64,000 bases of DNA from Reticulitermes speratus (Eukaryota > Arthropoda > Insecta > Blattodea > Rhinotermitidae), in assembly GCA_021186555.1 (NCBI GenBank), contig JAJKFL010000006.1, forward strand, positions 39,367,478 through 39,431,477, given 5' to 3'. Below the pieces are notes generated by a model. That model did no database searches. It was given only the letters and a program-made list of their open reading frames with translations, and was not told the origin of the DNA. Below, one piece after another: positions 46,191 to 56,700 of the stretch. How positions within the stretch are numbered: the stretch's first letter is position 1; each line of letters starts with the position of its first letter. The translations under genes were made by a program, and so were the position numbers.

Positions 46191-46479
46191 GAATTTACGG
46201 GCATCCCAGTGGCCGTGCGGTCTAAGGTGTGGGTCTTCGGTCGCTCGCTTACTAGGATCGTGGGTTCGAATCCCACCGGGGGCATGGATGTCTGTCTCTT
46301 GTGGATGTTGTGTGTTGTCAGGTAGAGGTCTCTGCGACGAGCTGGTCCCTCGTCCAGAGGAGTCCTACCGACTGTGGTGTGTCTCAAATGTGTGTGACTA
46401 TGAAACCTCGACGAAAGGAGGAGGCCCAGGCCCATATAAGGCTGTCGAGCCATAGAAGAAGAAGAAGAATTTACGGGCA
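46191..46479 (+). mobile_element. SINE-A copy 3, full length with 13 bp target duplication
   Basis: Target duplication GAATTTACGGGCA at 46191-46203 and 46467-46479. The SINE (46204-46466) starts TCCCAGTGGCCGTGCGGTCT and has the B box GGGTTCGAATCCC. The body is CAGGTAGAGGTCTCTGCGAC ... GAGGAGTCCTACCGACTGTG, and the tail is (GAA)n. This is the best reference copy of the family in the window. Reading frames on both strands across it (46078-46489) are chance. Confidence 0.96.
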
Positions 46480-46660
46480 GCACTGCCACCAGCGGCGTGT
46501 TATCGTGATTAGTGAATAATTAATTGTAAATGATGTGGAAGAATTTGGCGTTTCCTAATTGAAGATACTATCCTGACAGGATCGAGGAAAGTCATTACAG
46601 ACCTAAGTGTGGATTTATGGTCTCCGAAAACAGATTTGGATCAGAAATATCCCGATTACT

Positions 46661-47248
46661 TTAACCCTTGCATTACGGGGAATAAAAGTATGAACTTTTC
46701 TGTACCGGGTAAATTATGTGCCCATATTTTTAAATTATTTTCTCGACATGTTTTTTCAAAGTTTGTTTTTTAGACTCGATTAAAGACAAAATTTGATCTT
46801 ATTCAAATTTTTCGTTTCTCAATCAACTACATAGAATGAAAAGCCTAAAACTTTTGAGAAGAAGATAAAATTGTTCAACTCAGAAATGTGAATGCAATTT
46901 GTCTTATTATGATCGTTCCTTGCAACTGTTGCATGTTGTTTGAATTATCTTGTTCGGCTGGTCCTGGCACACCAATTCTGAGCTTTGCAACATTTCCAGT
47001 CTGTTTTTCGGTCCTTGGCTCTTGGACAAATATAACTACCGTGGGTACAAAATGGTCCAGTCGGATTAAAAAAATACAGTATGCTAAAAAAAACAACATA
47101 CTCGCTTACAATGATAATTTTGTGTCAAGGGGCTTCAAAGAACAAACAAAAAAAATTGGTAAGCCTGTTACTCTACACCACCCAGAACTGTTGAAAAAAA
47201 GACCAACCTTGGGTACGTTTTGTACCCAGTCAGTAATCCAAGGGTTAA
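46661..47248. mobile_element. piggyBac-type non-autonomous element (TTAA target)
   Basis: Both ends carry TTAA (46661-46664 and 47245-47248) followed inward by inverted CCCTTGCATTAC and GTAATCCAAGGG (11 of 12 matching). TTAA duplication plus CCC-starting termini is the signature of piggyBac. Small dyads sit inside each end (AAAAGTATGAACTTTT on the left, GGGTACGTTTTGTACCC on the right). The 580 bp interior has open frames on both strands (+ 46888-47253 and minus 46875-47099), but neither shows the DDD transposase domain. One end of the + frame runs through the terminal repeat. Confidence 0.82.
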
Positions 47249-47496
47249 GTTAAATCTTGTAAGACGCTGCCAAACTAGTCATTGTACTTCACTTTCAGAC
47301 ATTAGAATGGAAGGAACAGGTTTCTCTGAAATGTTGATACTTCGATATCGAACTACAAGGCGCCGTATTCCATAAGCCCTAATTTTAACAACTACATAAA
47401 TTACACTTTTCCATTTTCAGATTGGTGTTAACAGATTGAAAGACCCCCATGGTGTGCTCAGAATTCGGTTCGAAGTGTAAAGAAATGTAGTTGCAA

Positions 47497-47747
47497 ACTT
47501 CGATAATATTACGGAATCTGCACTCTTCTGGGATATTACGCAGCGTTAAGTAGTAGTTCTGTACCGACGTTTCGGGATAAACTATCGGTCCCATCTTCTT
47601 GGACTTCTTGACCCCTGATGATGGGACCGATAGGTTGTCCCGAAACGTCGGTACAGGACTACCACTGAACGCTGCGTAATATCCCAGAAGTGCGCAGATC
47701 TCATCTACATGGCGGCGTAATCCTGAAAACACACTTCGATAATGTTA
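47497..47747. mobile_element. palindromic family-B hammerhead-like element with 15 bp target duplication
   Basis: ACTTCGATAATATTA (47497-47511) is repeated as ACTTCGATAATGTTA (47733-47747), bounding a 221 bp insert. Arms 47515-47598 and 47617-47702 are inverted copies. The right arm reads CCCCTGATGATGGGACCGAT, AGGTTGTCCCGAAACGTCGG and on to GCTGCGTAATATCCCAGAAG. It contains the CTGATGA...GAAAC core. Stem I pairing is weak in this family. The insert size equals that of the element at 44709-44927. Confidence 0.88.
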
Positions 47748-48904
47748 GCTACACAGACAGGCAAACTGCAGGTGTTCTTGTTGCTGCCCGCAACCTGTTA
47801 CGAAACTAATTGTAAAATCTTAGAAAGAAGTGCCTTAATTTACATTTATAAAAGGAAGTGCGTGTTGTGTCCATATGTAGGCCTATATGTGTGTGTACAT
47901 ATATGTGTATGCAGGAACAGAACGATAGATATGTGTCCCCAAACACAGTAAAATACGACTTCGACTTGCGCAGGCGCCCTAGCCCGCACTCTCACGCTCT
48001 CATCACCGCCGATCAGGGACAAACTTGAATGGGCACCGTGTCGTATTTTACTACCGAGGGTCTCAGGGCGGTTGTAATGATTATTCACTTACAATTTGGC
48101 AAATTTTACAGCATGCAATCGGCCCTGGGGCCCACCCAGCCTCCTATACAATGGGTACCGGGTCTGTTTTCCGGGCGTGGAATTGACCACCCACCCTCAT
48201 ATAGTGCCAGGGTTAAAGAAAGAGTAGAGCTATACTTCTACTCCCCCTCTGGGTCTTCATGGCCAGTTCTAGGGAGAACTTTACCTTACTTTCATGCGTC
48301 ACGCAATAAAAGTCGCATAATTTTGTAAAGAAATCCCACGTCAACAGTGTCGCATAGAACAACATTATATGTAAATATATACAAAACAATGGGCAAATTT
48401 CGAAAAAGATGTTATGTTAGACAAACAGAGATTATGAAAACTTTTATTTACAAAGATCAAACATGTTAAGCGCTTAATGATATAAACAATCAAAATAACA
48501 GACATGGATTTTCGAAAATCCGCATGCAGTTTCTGAAATTCTTATGCATGACCTTTAGTCGGCTTCTGGGTCTGCGGCGAGCGTCCTAAAATCATAGGGC
48601 TTTGTTCTGAAATAAGTGAATTCCAATTATTAGTTAAATAAATTCTTAGGCAATTTTCCAAAGAACTAACGGAGATTACAAAGCGCAAGGCCACTTTATG
48701 CAATATAATGCCATGGCCCATACTTTTCCAAACACAGGAGAGATAGGCGAATAGTACATGACTCGCACTTTGTACTTTGTGGCCTACTAGAGCTCTATAT
48801 ATGAATCTATACAAGTGTCATCTGTAGGGGACACTAAAAGTTAGAGCTAATGTGAAAAAAACACATCTTTTGCAAGAACAGGAAGATCGTATTTAAAGAC
48901 AAAT
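47748..48904. other. unannotated except for a SINE-B fragment
   Basis: A TATG/TGTG-rich stretch lies near 47880-47910. Apart from the SINE-B part at 48115-48290, nothing recognised. Confidence 0.45.
48115..48290 (+). mobile_element. SINE-B copy 6 (3' two thirds)
   Basis: GGCCCTGGGGCCCACCCAGC, TACAATGGGTACCGGGTC, GGGCGTGGAATTGACCACCC, GGTTAAAGAAAGAGTAGAGC and TCTTCATGGCC in order. The tRNA head is missing. Confidence 0.85.
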
Positions 48905-49720
48905 TTTAGGCGCGTTCGCAAAATTGCAAAAAGCGACTATTAGCTTCGTCATGTATGTCTGACGTGTCTGTCTGTCTGTACGTCCGTCCGTCCATCCGCT
49001 TGGAACTACTCGGCTCCCACTGGACGGATTTTCATGCAATTTGAGACCTGCGCTCTTCTGAGATATTACGCGGCGTCGTGTGGTAATTGTTTACCGACGT
49101 TTCGGGACAAAGTATCGGTCCCATCTTCAAGGGTCAAGAGTTCGAGCCTGAAATCAAAGTTCATGAAATTTGATATTTGAGTATATTTCGAAAATTTATC
49201 AATAAAATTCAAGTTTCATTAAAATCTGACAAGAATAACGGGTACTTTACATGAAGACCTAGGTATGTTTATGGTCATATCACGCTCAGTTCTTCTCAGC
49301 CTGAGAAATGTTTCAGACCAAATTTGTAGAGAAAATCCAAACACACATTTTATGTTCAATAACGTCTTTCCGAAAATCGTGCGGTTTAAGAGATAATGTA
49401 GGAAATTCTATGGAGCCAGAGAGGCCACAGACGACATCATGGCGCACGCGCTTTGCATGCTGGATAACTAAGGCTACAGACACACACTCAGAATATGTAA
49501 TACTTATTGCTTTTCAACGGCAACAATGGTTACGCGAACGCGCCACATTGTTACGTTATACGTATGTTCATTGCCTTTCTTGTCAACATTTCAAGACAGG
49601 CCCTGTCTTGTGTCGAGAAATATTTTCAAAAGGTGCGAGGCTTGCTTACAACCTGGAGGTCCGAACTTCAAAACTCTTCTATGAAGTAATATTAAGTTGA
49701 ACTTCGGAAAAAAACAGACT
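48905..49720 (+). repeat. dispersed repeat DR1, copy interrupted by a short retroposed element
   Basis: Begins AAATTTTAGGCGCGTTCGCA, then a GTCTGTCTGTCTGTACGTCC tract and TGGACGGATTTTCATG. After an insertion at 49045-49159 it resumes with AAATTTGATATTTGAG, TCTGACAAGAATAACGGGTA, GAAATGTTTCAGACC, CACACATTTTATGTTCAATA and GCTTTGCATGCTGGATAACT. The copy at 61160-61720 is colinear and lacks the insertion. The type of element is unknown to me; I see no termini or coding sequence. Confidence 0.85.
49031..49173 (-). mobile_element. 115 bp family-B hammerhead-like monomer with 14 bp target duplication
   Basis: TTCATGCAATTTGA (49031-49044) and TTCATGAAATTTGA (49160-49173) flank a 115 bp insert in a DR1 copy; the empty site is seen at 61230-61243. 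Minus strand: GACCCTTGAAGATGGGACCG, hairpin, TTGTCCCGAAACGTCGGTAA, then CACACGACGCCGCGTAATAT and CAGAAGAGCGCAGGTC. The core has CTTGAAGA where the consensus wants CTGAAGA. This defines the minimal retroposed unit of the family. Confidence 0.88.
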
Positions 49721-50039
49721 ATAAAATCCCAGTAAATGCAAGCTTAATATGAGATAATATTCCGTGACAGCTGTTGTGCTCAGGTACATTATGAAAAATA
49801 TTCTCTGTATATCTGTGTTAATCTACGGATATTCAAGTATTATGTGTTTGTATGTGTATCTTCTCGTGATCGTCTAGGTTGCGGGTGGCGACAGTACGTT
49901 GAATGACTCAGTGTGTAGCACGACTGACATTTTGTATTACTGCTCTAAGGGAGCTCTCACACTGGACACTACTTAAGATACGATGTCGATAAGATGGCGA
50001 TAAGATGGAGATACGATACGACTCCACCCTTGGTTTCAA

Positions 50040-50640
50040 ATGGGACCTCGCACACTGAAGACGACATATACATACATATATACATACATACATATATACA
50101 TTCCATGGATCCATAATTTTGTCACAAGACAAGAGGATGTGGAATAAGTCATAACATACAAAATCATACAAAATGTACATTGCAAAATGCTTTAAACATT
50201 CTATGTGCAGTCTTAGACGTCAGTATTATAGGTTAACAGTACTCATAAGAAATTCATCTACAGAGTAAAAGGAGTGTGCATTTAAGTATCTTCTTAGTGC
50301 TGCTTTAAATTGTGCCTTTTCATTCTTAAGATTTTTGATATTACACGGTAAGCTATTGAAGATCCTGATACTAGAATAGAATGTACTTTTCTGAAAGCAT
50401 GATAGGTTGACAAGACAACGATACCTTCAAGAGGGTCCGATACGATAGGGTGACGACTCAGCATGCTGTGTCGCCTGTCGCTCAGTCGTAAACGTATCGT
50501 CATAGATGTATGATCTGTGTCACAGACGGCGGAAGTCTCACAGACTTTACAGTGTTGCGTTAGGTTACGTACGTATATTAAACCTGTGGAGATTGTTGGG
50601 GAACACTCCATCTTGTATGGCTGTAAAGATTGTGGTTGTA
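50040..50640 (-). pseudogene. LINE 3' end, third LINE family (RT ORF C-terminus plus 3' UTR)
   Basis: Minus strand 50390 to 50232 encodes STFYSSIRIFNSLPCNIKNL, KNEKAQFKAALRRYLNAHSF and YSVDEFLMSTVNL followed by a stop. This is the C-terminal motif of insect non-LTR reverse transcriptases of the Jockey/R1 kind. The region to 50640 may be more of the ORF but is frameshifted. A 3' UTR with a (TATG)n tract ends near 50040. Confidence 0.75.
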
Positions 50641-50769
50641 CAAGGACAACGTTGATATTGTCTGGGAAAACATCGGGAAATGATTAAATGAATCAAGGAA
50701 GATACGGTTTCCGTGTATTTATAATATCAAGAACTTAATAAATCAGCTAAAAAAGTAATCCCTGCGCAG

Positions 50770-51055
50770 GTCTGGAGAGGCCCTGAGGGTTCCAGGAGGT
50801 TGATTCTCTCAGATTTCAAGACAGTCGGCACATGAAGGTGGTTGGGTTGTCAGCCCTAAGCACCGGCCGCCTTTATCCCCCAGGAAATATTCCTGGTACT
50901 TATTTCTGTTAGAGGCTGAGTCGACCCCAGTGTGCCATAGTGCGGCCGGAAGGATTATGTCAATGAAAAATCCTAAAGACAACATCGGGAATCGAACCGG
51001 CGACTTTGCGGCTTGTAGAGCAGTGCCTCAACCAACTGCGCCACCGCGTGCCCCC
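50770..51055 (-). mobile_element. tRNA-derived SINE, family SINE-D
   Basis: On the minus strand it starts GGGGCACGCGGTGGCGCAGT (A box GGCGCAGTTGG) with B box GGTTCGATTCCC. The body is AATCCTTCCGGCCGCACTAT, GGTCGACTCAGCCTCTAACA, GGGGGATAAAGGCGGCCGG and CAACCTCCTGGAACCCTCAG. No second copy is in the window. Target duplication not resolved. Confidence 0.88.
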
Positions 51056-51377
51056 CAGCCAAGAAACTAGACTGTGTAATATAGACCGCTGGGTATTATC
51101 CCTATATACAGTGTATTTTATTGGTTGATTTATTAAATGCAGGAAAGTTAATTTATCCATGAATATACCGTAACTGATTTAAAAACGTAATGTAGGCTTA
51201 CTTTCGTGGATAATCAAATTTTTTTCTGTTAAATTTATGACATGTTCATGCTGAACCGCTGCATATCGTCTGGGTGGATTTCCTCCAGTGTGCGGGGCCC
51301 ATGTAGTGTCGTATGTATCTTATCGCCATCGCAGCGAAATCGTATCACAAGTAGCGCCCTGTGTGAGAGTGGCCTAA

Positions 51378-52379
51378 CGGAGCGTTGCGAGCGACACTTA
51401 TGTAACATGAACATAGAGATCAGGAACGAAGGTGGAGAGAGATTATGTTAGGACGGGCAAATTTACGGGATGGGAAAACGAATGCAGGAGAGTGGAACGA
51501 AGGAAAGAAGGAAGGAAGCAACGAAGAAATCAAGCAAGGAATGAGATGGAGCTTGAGCCAGACCTAGCTCAATGTGCAACGCTCAGGCTGACAGTGAAAA
51601 AGAGAGCGAAGGATGAGAGTGCGAAAGAAGCTATTTGTTCCGAGAGACTAATCCTGCTCAGGCACTATACGTCATGATAAGATAACGCGATGTCCTGACA
51701 TTCTTTCGATATTTACCACAGCCAGTCCAGGAAAACGCCGACGCAGTACCATAAATACCGCACGTCATGGCCGCTATACAGTACAACACATCCATCTCAA
51801 ATTACCACAGCAGCGTTACGATTTGTCATTAGATACCTAACTACATATAACTACATATGCAGTGGTTTCAGTGTGCTTACGAATTCCATATTCATAAAAG
51901 TTAATGTACTCGTATGTATGTTGGCCTGGGATGCTCATCGGCGCAAAAGCCAAAGGTTTACTCCTGCAGCAGCAGCCGCCGCAGGTTTGCCAACCACACG
52001 TTCGGTCACGACAGCCAGACACACACGAGCGGTTTTAACGACAAACATCCGTGTGTTTAGAAACTGTTTGGTTAAACAAACAGAAAGTAATACACGAACA
52101 CGTGTACAAATAAACAAGGCCTTGTTGTCTGTGTTTCACCCCGTAGTTCGTAGTTTAGGCCCTGGGGGCCACAACAGTCTGTGCTTCCGAACGTGTTGTA
52201 AGTGATCTGGGTTCTTTGAACAGGGGGGAAAAGTGAAGTACTTTTTATCCAATCCTCCCCGATTTCCGAAAGAGCATTCCTTTTTAACAGGTTCCCATGC
52301 TTTGCCCGTTCGTCCTTCTGGTAAAACCAAGATGTAGATTAAGATACGTATGGAGCACTAGTGGAATGATATGGGCAGA
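51378..52379. other. unannotated sequence
   Basis: A purine-rich stretch lies at 51470-51640. A GCAGCAGCAGCCGCCGCAGG patch is at 51966. No gene recognised. Confidence 0.45.
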
Positions 52380-52512
52380 GGAAAACCGAAGTACTCGGAA
52401 TAAATCATTCATTTATAACAACACATGCACATAACAGAAATTAGAAGGCATACATAGGCTTGTACCGTTCTACTTGTTTCGGCGATTAAATCGCCATCTT
52501 CAGGGAGATCTA
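52380..52512 (-). mobile_element. hammerhead-like element (core intact, stem I lost)
   Basis: Minus strand: CTCCCTGAAGATGGCGATTT, AATCGCCGAAACAAGTAGAA, then an AT-rich tail with TATGTGCATGTGTTGTTATA. CTGAAGA, the stem II hairpin, GAAAC and the GTA triplet are all present, but the flanks do not pair as stem I. Confidence 0.55.
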
Positions 52513-52799
52513 AGTACAAAGAAGTGCATAATACCAATACACTAATCTCTTATGTACACTATTAAAATGTTAAAATTATCAAATACGTAAAGCAGCAAGC
52601 AGTATTACACGTTTTATAATGTATTAAACAGAGCCGGTCACAATATGGGCAGCACTTACAGCGCTGTCACATGAGATGCAGATCTGGACAGCAAGACTGC
52701 AGCCGGCTGTAAGCAAACATCGACAGAATTACCAATCACTGTCATATTAATAACTAGCAGTCAGTAGAGTGACAAAATGAGTATTCATAGCCGGTAAGT

Positions 52800-53140
52800 G
52801 CCAATACCAGCTCTGGGGCCCACCCAGCCTCCTATAGAAACGTAAAGCTTTCCCTATCCACGCCATGAAGACATTAGAAATAGGAGACTGGGTGGGCCCC
52901 AGAGCCGGTCCGGACGTTTGGGAGAAGAAAATCTTTGCCCGTATAGGGATTTGAATCCTGGACCGTCTAGCTGTAGCTACCCAGCTTCCTATCCAGTGCA
53001 TAAGTAGGAATCTTCTTCGGGGAGGGTAAAGTAGTTGGGGCGTGAAGCTGAACACTTACTTCCATCTTATAACAAGATTAAGGAAGTTTGGAAGTAGATG
53101 TGCGCTTCCCTGTAGGTCTTCATTGTCTGGTAATTTACAT
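52800..53140. mobile_element. SINE-B inverted duplication (copies 7a and 7b)
   Basis: CTCTGGGGCCCACCCAGCCT (52812-52831) is followed by its complement AGGAGACTGGGTGGGCCCCA (52884-52903). A minus-strand SINE head (GGATTTGAATCCTGG B box at 52948) and then + strand 3' body sequence (GGGCGTGAAGCTGAACACTT) follow. At least two SINE-B pieces in opposite orientation have been joined. Confidence 0.75.
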
Positions 53141-53964
53141 CGAAGAACACTGTGATAAGCAAAATTGCTATCATCGTCAAGTGAGTAACCTTATTCCATC
53201 TATGCTATAAACTTATACGGTAAAGTCTGTGCTTATTTTAACATTATACAGCTGTAGTCAAGAATGTGGCACGACCGGCCATCTGTGAATGTAGTTACAA
53301 GGAGTTCTACAAGTGAAATTTGTGGTAAACCAAGACACTCTAAGATCAAATATGAAGTAACGTACGAGTTTGTGGCTATTACAGAAATGTTCATATTATG
53401 AGATAGTGTGTTGTGACACCGTATAGTCTGGTAGATGTGTACCAATTCTTCATACGTTTCTGAAAACTCAACCTTTAAAGCAGAATGAAATATGGCATAT
53501 GTCATAACACAAAAGCTCACATTAAATACTAGAATTACTTCAATATTATATGTTTCATATATATATATATAAGAGTGCAGGCCCAACACTTTACTTGATG
53601 AAAAATGTTCAGGACTTGCAGATTAATGGAAGCAGATTAAACTGAAATGGTTACAGGATCCTAACCACATTTGTGCAGATAATCAGAATAATTTAAGACG
53701 ATAAACTAGTAGACATTTCAGGAGCAAAAAAAATTGGAGCATTTGAAAGGTAGAAATGATGAGCTTGAAAGAGTAAGAACAAGAACGCAAGAGTCTAGAG
53801 ACACAAAAGAATTTACGAAGGATCGCCAGCCTAAAACTCAGTAAAGGACGAGACAGATGATCTGCTTGCAGATTCCCACAGTATTGTGAACAGGTGTAAG
53901 AATCACTTCTCTCAGTTATGGAATGTACATGCAATTGATAAGGTTAGTCAGACGGTAATACGTA
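53141..53964. other. unannotated sequence
   Basis: Only a short (AT)n tract near 53559-53571. The right end may be upstream LINE sequence too decayed to recognise. Confidence 0.4.
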
Positions 53965-56435
53965 AACTAAACCAATAACTCTCAAACATTTGAAACTGAA
54001 ATGGCTGTTGAGAAGTTGTAAAGGTATAAATCACCGAGTATTAATCAAATCCCAGCAGAATTTATCCAAACAAGTGGTAGAACAATATGCTCCAAGATTC
54101 ATAACTATAAATTCTCTGAGGAATAAGAAAGAATTGCCTGAAAAGTGGAAGAACCCAATCATTGTACCTACTTACAAGAAGGGTGATAAAAAGAAGTGTA
54201 TTAATTATGGAGACATATCACTGTGGAAAACAACATAAAAAATTCTACCCAAAATTATTCTGTCGCGGGTATCTCCGTATGTTAAAGCAGTTAGCGGGGA
54301 TCATGAGTGTGGATTTCAATGCAACAGGTCAAATCCCTTCACACACTTTGTAGCTCAGGAGCGTTTCCTTAAGGGTTACTTATGGGGAAAGGAAGGTGCC
54401 TTTGGGACTTTGTTCGGCCAACAAATTGCCAGAGAATGGAAGTTAATTAATTGGTCGACTCGATGATAATTAGAAAGCTGTATTCCTCACTTGCAGTCAG
54501 TAAAATATGTTACGAGATTGTGCAGAGAAATTCTCGTGTATCCCGCAAAAAACAAGGAAGCCAAGTGCCCTTGCATTTCGGAACAACGTCTTTCGACGCT
54601 TTTCCCAAAAAAAAACACACACCAACTTCAGAACCACAAATAACGAATCAGATTGGCTATTTTGAAGCGCCGACAACGGATGTCTTCAGGGTAAAATAAC
54701 TAGTTTGATTTCTACTGGTTATTTCCAATTATATCCTAGTCTAAAATCTTTTTTTTTTTTTAAATTTCTGTAACTGGCATACTGAGCCCATCAACAAAGG
54801 CTTCCGTTAATCGGGTTCTGTGTTTCGGAGTCACGAACTAAGCCAATAAGATGCCTTGCCATCAACTCCGCCCGATGTTCGCACTCAGCTTATGGAATAT
54901 TCCCTGTCTAAAACTTAACCACAATCAAATTAACTGAAACCGAAGGACGCTTGCTGTTCAATGGCCTTAATAACGCTTCCCATGTGCGTAAATAGATTAA
55001 TATGCCTAAAGTCTAGTTAGCTTCCTACCTCAGGGCCCCTGTTCTTGAGTTCGAATAAAACACGGGCTGTCTCAATACCGATTGCATACTTGCGTACGTT
55101 AAATGCTTGGGAGAAAAAAGTGAATATATGAGACATTATATAATCTATTTGAACTCTGTAAGACAAACTACGATGCAGTTATAAAGGAGGTTTTTTTCCT
55201 ATAATATTCTCAATGTCTTTTATGATATATCCCTATTAATTTAAATGCGTTTAAATGGAATTTAATTCCGAATAGGCAAACATTTGTCTGATGCATTTCC
55301 TAGTCAGTGTTTTCAAAAAAGCAGGTGCTTTAGTGCCATTGATTGTCAAGTTTGTTTTACCATATGATTTTAGGAAAGTCAAAATGCACCACTTTGGATT
55401 GACATTTAATAGGGCACAGCAGCTTCTGGTCTATGGTGATGATGTTCATTTATTTAGCGAAAACCTAAATACTTTACAGAAAAATACGAAAGCATTATTA
55501 GATACACTTTAAGAAGGCGGGTCTAAAAGTTAATGCTGTGAAAACTAAAAACATGTTCATGCCTGGCGAACAGAAGGTAGGACATCATAATACAAAGGAC
55601 ATCATAATACAAAGGACATCATAATACAAAGGACATCATAATACAAAGGACATCATAATACAAAGGACATAATAATACAAAGGACATCATAATGCAAAGG
55701 ACATCATAATACAAAGGACATCATAATACAAAGGACATCATAATACAAAGGCAGTAATTACGTCGTTTGGATATGTGAAAAAGTTTAAATATTTGGGAAC
55801 GACGCTAACAAATTAAAATTTAATGCATGTAGAAATTAAAGAGGATTAAATTTAGGAAATGCTTGCTACCATGGGTCCAGAATCTTTTGTCTTCCCATTT
55901 GTTATCCAAAGATACAAAGATTAAAATATACTCGTATAATTTTGTCTATTGTTTCATGTCGACGTGAATCTTGGTCTGTCAACTTAAGGGAACAATATAT
56001 GCTGACAGTGTTTGAAAGTGGGGTCCTGAGGAAGATATTTGGCCCTAAGAGGGAAGAGATAAGAGGAGGCAAGACGAAACTGCATAATGAAAAGCTTCAT
56101 GATTTGCAATCTTCACCAAATATTATTGGGGTAACCAAATGAGAGAGGTTGAGATAGGTGGGAAATACACGTATAGGGAAGAAGAGAAAGGTGGGGAAAA
56201 CTGAAGATAATAGACCACTTGGAATATCTAGGTGTAGATTAGAGGATAATATTAATATGGATCTTAAAATAATTGGAAGGAAGGGCGGGGACTAGATTCA
56301 TCTGGTTCAGGATAGGGGAAACTGGCGGGCTGTTGTAGAAACGGTAATGAGCCTTGTGGTATCGCAAAATGCGGGGAATTACATGACTAAATGAGGCAGG
56401 TCTTTGCTCCATGGAGTCTTTGGTTGGTTCGATCG
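53965..56435 (+). pseudogene. long decayed LINE (GRPRRRW family) with reverse transcriptase motifs
   Basis: Pieces in three frames follow the order of a LINE ORF. First LKRYKSPSINQIPAEFIQTS, then LPEKWKNPIIVPTYKKGDKK (RT finger region) and GDHECGF. After a ~900 bp stretch of unrelated-looking DNA comes LTFNRAQQLLVYGDDVHLFS with the catalytic YGDD. The C-terminal block follows (FVKKFKYLG-like, LTVFESGVLRKIFGPKREEI, LHDLQSSPNIIGVTK) and the usual 3' end GGTCTTTGCTCCATGGAGTC. Many stops and frameshifts. A 17 bp array has expanded inside the region just after YGDD, and a 42 bp array starts at the 3' tail. Confidence 0.82.
55590..55752. repeat. 17 bp tandem repeat, about 10 copies
   Basis: The unit is AAAGGACATCATAATAC, perfect in most copies, with one AATAATAC and one AATGCAAAGG variant. 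It lies within the LINE reading frame after the YGDD block. Confidence 0.97.
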
Positions 56436-56700
56436 TTGGTTTGTTAGTTATTCAATTAGTCACTCAGTCACGCACGAAGTTTCTGTTAGTTATTCAATTA
56501 GTCACTCAGTCACGCACGAAGTTTCTGTTAGTTATTCAATTAGTCACTCAGTCACGCACGACGTTTCTGTTAGTTATTCAATTAGTCACTCAGTCACGCA
56601 CGAAGTTTCTGTTAGTTATTCAATTAGTCACTCAGTCACGCACGACGTTTCTGTTAGTTATTCAATTAGTCACACAGTCACGCACGACGTTTCTGTTTCC
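56436..56700. repeat. 42 bp minisatellite, about 6 copies
   Basis: The unit is TGTTAGTTATTCAATTAGTC then ACTCAGTCACGCACGAAGTT and TC, with alternating CGAAG and CGACG variants. It begins at the (GGTT)n-like tail of the LINE 3' end. The unit encodes 14 codons without stops, which explains the two overlapping + frames there. Confidence 0.97.

Larger units (their letters stand above)
49946..51377. mobile_element. Harbinger-like DNA element with nested LINE and SINE
   Basis: Left end from 49949 (GGGAGCTCTCACACTGGACA) and right end up to 51374 (complement GGCCACTCTCACACAGGGCG) are imperfect inverted repeats. Similarity continues inward about 100 bp (ATACGAT, GATGGCGATAAGAT, CGCACACTG blocks). Both ends are flanked by TAA (49946-49948, 51375-51377), a 3 bp TWA target as in PIF/Harbinger. 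The interior carries a LINE 3' end and a SINE and no transposase. Confidence 0.65.

Noticed and set aside
46078..46489. 125- and 107-codon frames over SINE-A copy 3
   Set aside because: They lie across the SINE on both strands and stop at its ends; no protein similarity expected.
47385..47732. 115-codon minus frame
   Set aside because: Runs through one arm of the palindromic element; similar frames at 3144-3386 arise from the same repeat.
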